Assembly: GCA_002502365.1 (NCBI GenBank)
Contig: DAOJ01000057.1
Location: forward strand, 1 to 6,095
Reading direction: 5' to 3'
Origin: Euryarchaeota archaeon UBA106
GTDB taxonomy: Archaea; Thermoplasmatota; Poseidoniia; Poseidoniales; Thalassarchaeaceae
Length of the DNA: 6,095 bases
Part shown: piece after piece, positions 5,175-6,095 of the stretch
Position numbering within the stretch: the first letter of the stretch is position 1
Layout of the letters: every line of letters starts with the position of its first letter
Translations under genes and position numbers: made by a program
Notes under the pieces: generated by a model
What the model saw: only the letters and a program-made list of their open reading frames with translations
What the model was told of the DNA's origin: nothing
Database searches by the model: none

Positions 5175-6058
5175 GTCGTCAGAGTTCCATTTTGGTAATC
5201 CAAAAAAGCCTGATGAATTTCCTCTTTCGTGTTCATCACAAATGGTCCGTATCGCTCGATTGGTTCATTTAATTCTGGACCTGCAAAAATCAAGAATTCG
5301 GCGCCCTCTTGGGATTTGATTACAATTTCTTCTCCCTCAGAAAGTAGAGCGAGTTCACCGTCTTGAATTCCTTGTTTTGCACCTATTCCAAATGCGATTG
5401 GACTCTTTTTGACTTTGGTTTCATTTCCCAAATTTATCCCTCCGCCAAATACGTAAATCATCCCATTCAAGTCTGCTTGTAACTGTTGTACTAAACGCGA
5501 TTCAGGTTTCATTTTGACATGAATAAGCGTAATTGGGATCTTAGTATCTATCGACGATGTTGTACCCATGCATTCGCCCGCTATCACGCGGGCCCAAACA
5601 CCATCTTGCTCAACAATAGGGGATTCTGTAGACGGCACCTCTTGGTAACGCGGCTCCATCATTTTGTGAGATGATGGGAGATTGACCCAAATCTGAAACC
5701 CATGGGTCCTACCTCCGGTTTTGAGGAATTCCTCATGTGGTTCTTCACAGTGGATAATGCCGCGTCCAGCAGTCATCCATTGAACATCACCAGGGTTCAG
5801 TTCTCCACTATTTCCAGCACTATCCTCATGCCTCATCCTTCCATCCAAAAGATAGGTGACTGTTTCGAATCCACGATGTGGGTGCCATGGTGCGCCTAAT
5901 GCTTCTCCGGGCCCATAATTCACGGGTCCCATTTCGTCAATCAGCAGAAATGGGCTGAGTACTCTTCCCATTCTGTAGGGTCTGCGTACCTTGAATCCGC
6001 CTCCCTCTCGGACAATATGAGTTGGAACAATTTCGGTAACACTACGAGTGGTGCGCAT
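5171..6058 (-). CDS. Pirin-family bicupin protein
   Basis: A 295-residue, full-length pirin homologue. The family has two cupin barrels and a mononuclear iron site in the N-terminal one; members act as quercetin 2,3-dioxygenases, redox sensors or protein partners, and the role in archaea is unclear. Metal ligands equivalent to the human H56, H58, H101 and E103 are H59 and H61 (APWHPHRGFETVTYLLDG, 56-73) and H103 and E105 (AGRGIIHCEEP, 97-107). The DSAGNSGELNPGDVQWMTAG stretch is the classical pirin signature. The C-terminal cupin ends with the family motif ELNEPIERYGPFVMNT followed by EEIHQAFLDYQNG. The residue between the last two ligands is Cys104, where the proteins I recall have Ser. The start at 6058 is supported by GGAGTGA seven bases upstream. 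No signal peptide is present, so it is cytoplasmic. The nine-helix membrane protein gene follows on the same strand. Confidence 0.95.
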   Translation of the reverse strand: MRTTRSVTEIVPTHIVREGGGFKVRRPYRMGRVLSPFLLIDEMGPVNYGPGEALGAPWHPHRGFETVTYLLDGRMRHEDSAGNSGELNPGDVQWMTAGRGIIHCEEPHEEFLKTGGRTHGFQIWVNLPSSHKMMEPRYQEVPSTESPIVEQDGVWARVIAGECMGTTSSIDTKIPITLIHVKMKPESRLVQQLQADLNGMIYVFGGGINLGNETKVKKSPIAFGIGAKQGIQDGELALLSEGEEIVIKSQEGAEFLIFAGPELNEPIERYGPFVMNTKEEIHQAFLDYQNGTLTT

Positions 6059-6065
6059 GTCTCAG

Positions 6066-6072
6066 TCACTCC
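6066..6072 (-). promoter_or_regulatory. Shine-Dalgarno site of the pirin gene
   Basis: On the minus strand GGAGTGA lies seven bases before the ATG at 6058, a near match to the archaeal consensus GGAGGTGA. It fixes the chosen start. An A+T-rich CAATTAA just upstream (about 6084-6090) is too close to the site to be an obvious TATA box for this leader. Confidence 0.6.
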
Positions 6073-6095
6073 AGACCCCACGCTTAATTGCTAGT

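Overview
The window reads like a chromosomal segment of a mesophilic archaeon, most likely a marine Thermoplasmatota (Marine Group II/Poseidoniales type). This is an inference. It rests on compact gene packing, a THEP1-family NTPase, archaeal-style Shine-Dalgarno cores (AGAGGT, GGAGTGA, GGTGA), short lineage-type membrane proteins of unknown function, and acidic proteins. Nothing in the window (no rRNA, no phylogenetic marker) proves the taxonomy. No tRNA, rRNA, CRISPR array, insertion sequence or prophage was seen.

Layout, left to right. Bases 1-936 (+) hold the C-terminal part of an adenine-specific DNA methyltransferase or restriction-modification protein, cut by the window edge. A 192-base gap (937-1128) with nested inverted repeats follows. 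Then come a THEP1-type nucleoside-triphosphatase (1129-1713, +) and a small two-helix membrane protein with an acidic tail (1757-2140, +). Next are the glycine cleavage H protein gcvH (2215-2598, +) and, overlapping it by four bases, a type 1 ribonuclease H (2595-3137, +). A four-helix membrane protein on the minus strand (3143-3619) faces RNase H tail to tail and is divergent from a GNAT acetyltransferase (3644-4084, +). The acetyltransferase meets, with one base between the stop codons, a 342-residue minus-strand membrane protein (4086-5114). A pirin-family cupin protein (5171-6058, -) lies just upstream of that membrane protein.

Functionally this is mostly a mixed housekeeping neighbourhood: one-carbon/glycine metabolism, RNA-DNA hybrid removal, nucleotide hydrolysis, acetyl transfer and a metal-binding cupin. 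The genes do not form one obvious pathway. The gcvH-RNase H overlap suggests translational coupling. The pirin-membrane protein pair is co-oriented but may have its own internal promoter.

The most unusual thing visible is the 342-residue membrane protein. It appears to be a tandem duplication of a four-helix unit plus one extra helix (4+4+1) and matches no family I recognise. The partial methyltransferase could be the edge of a restriction-modification locus lying to the left. I see no strong evidence for a new multi-gene system inside this window.
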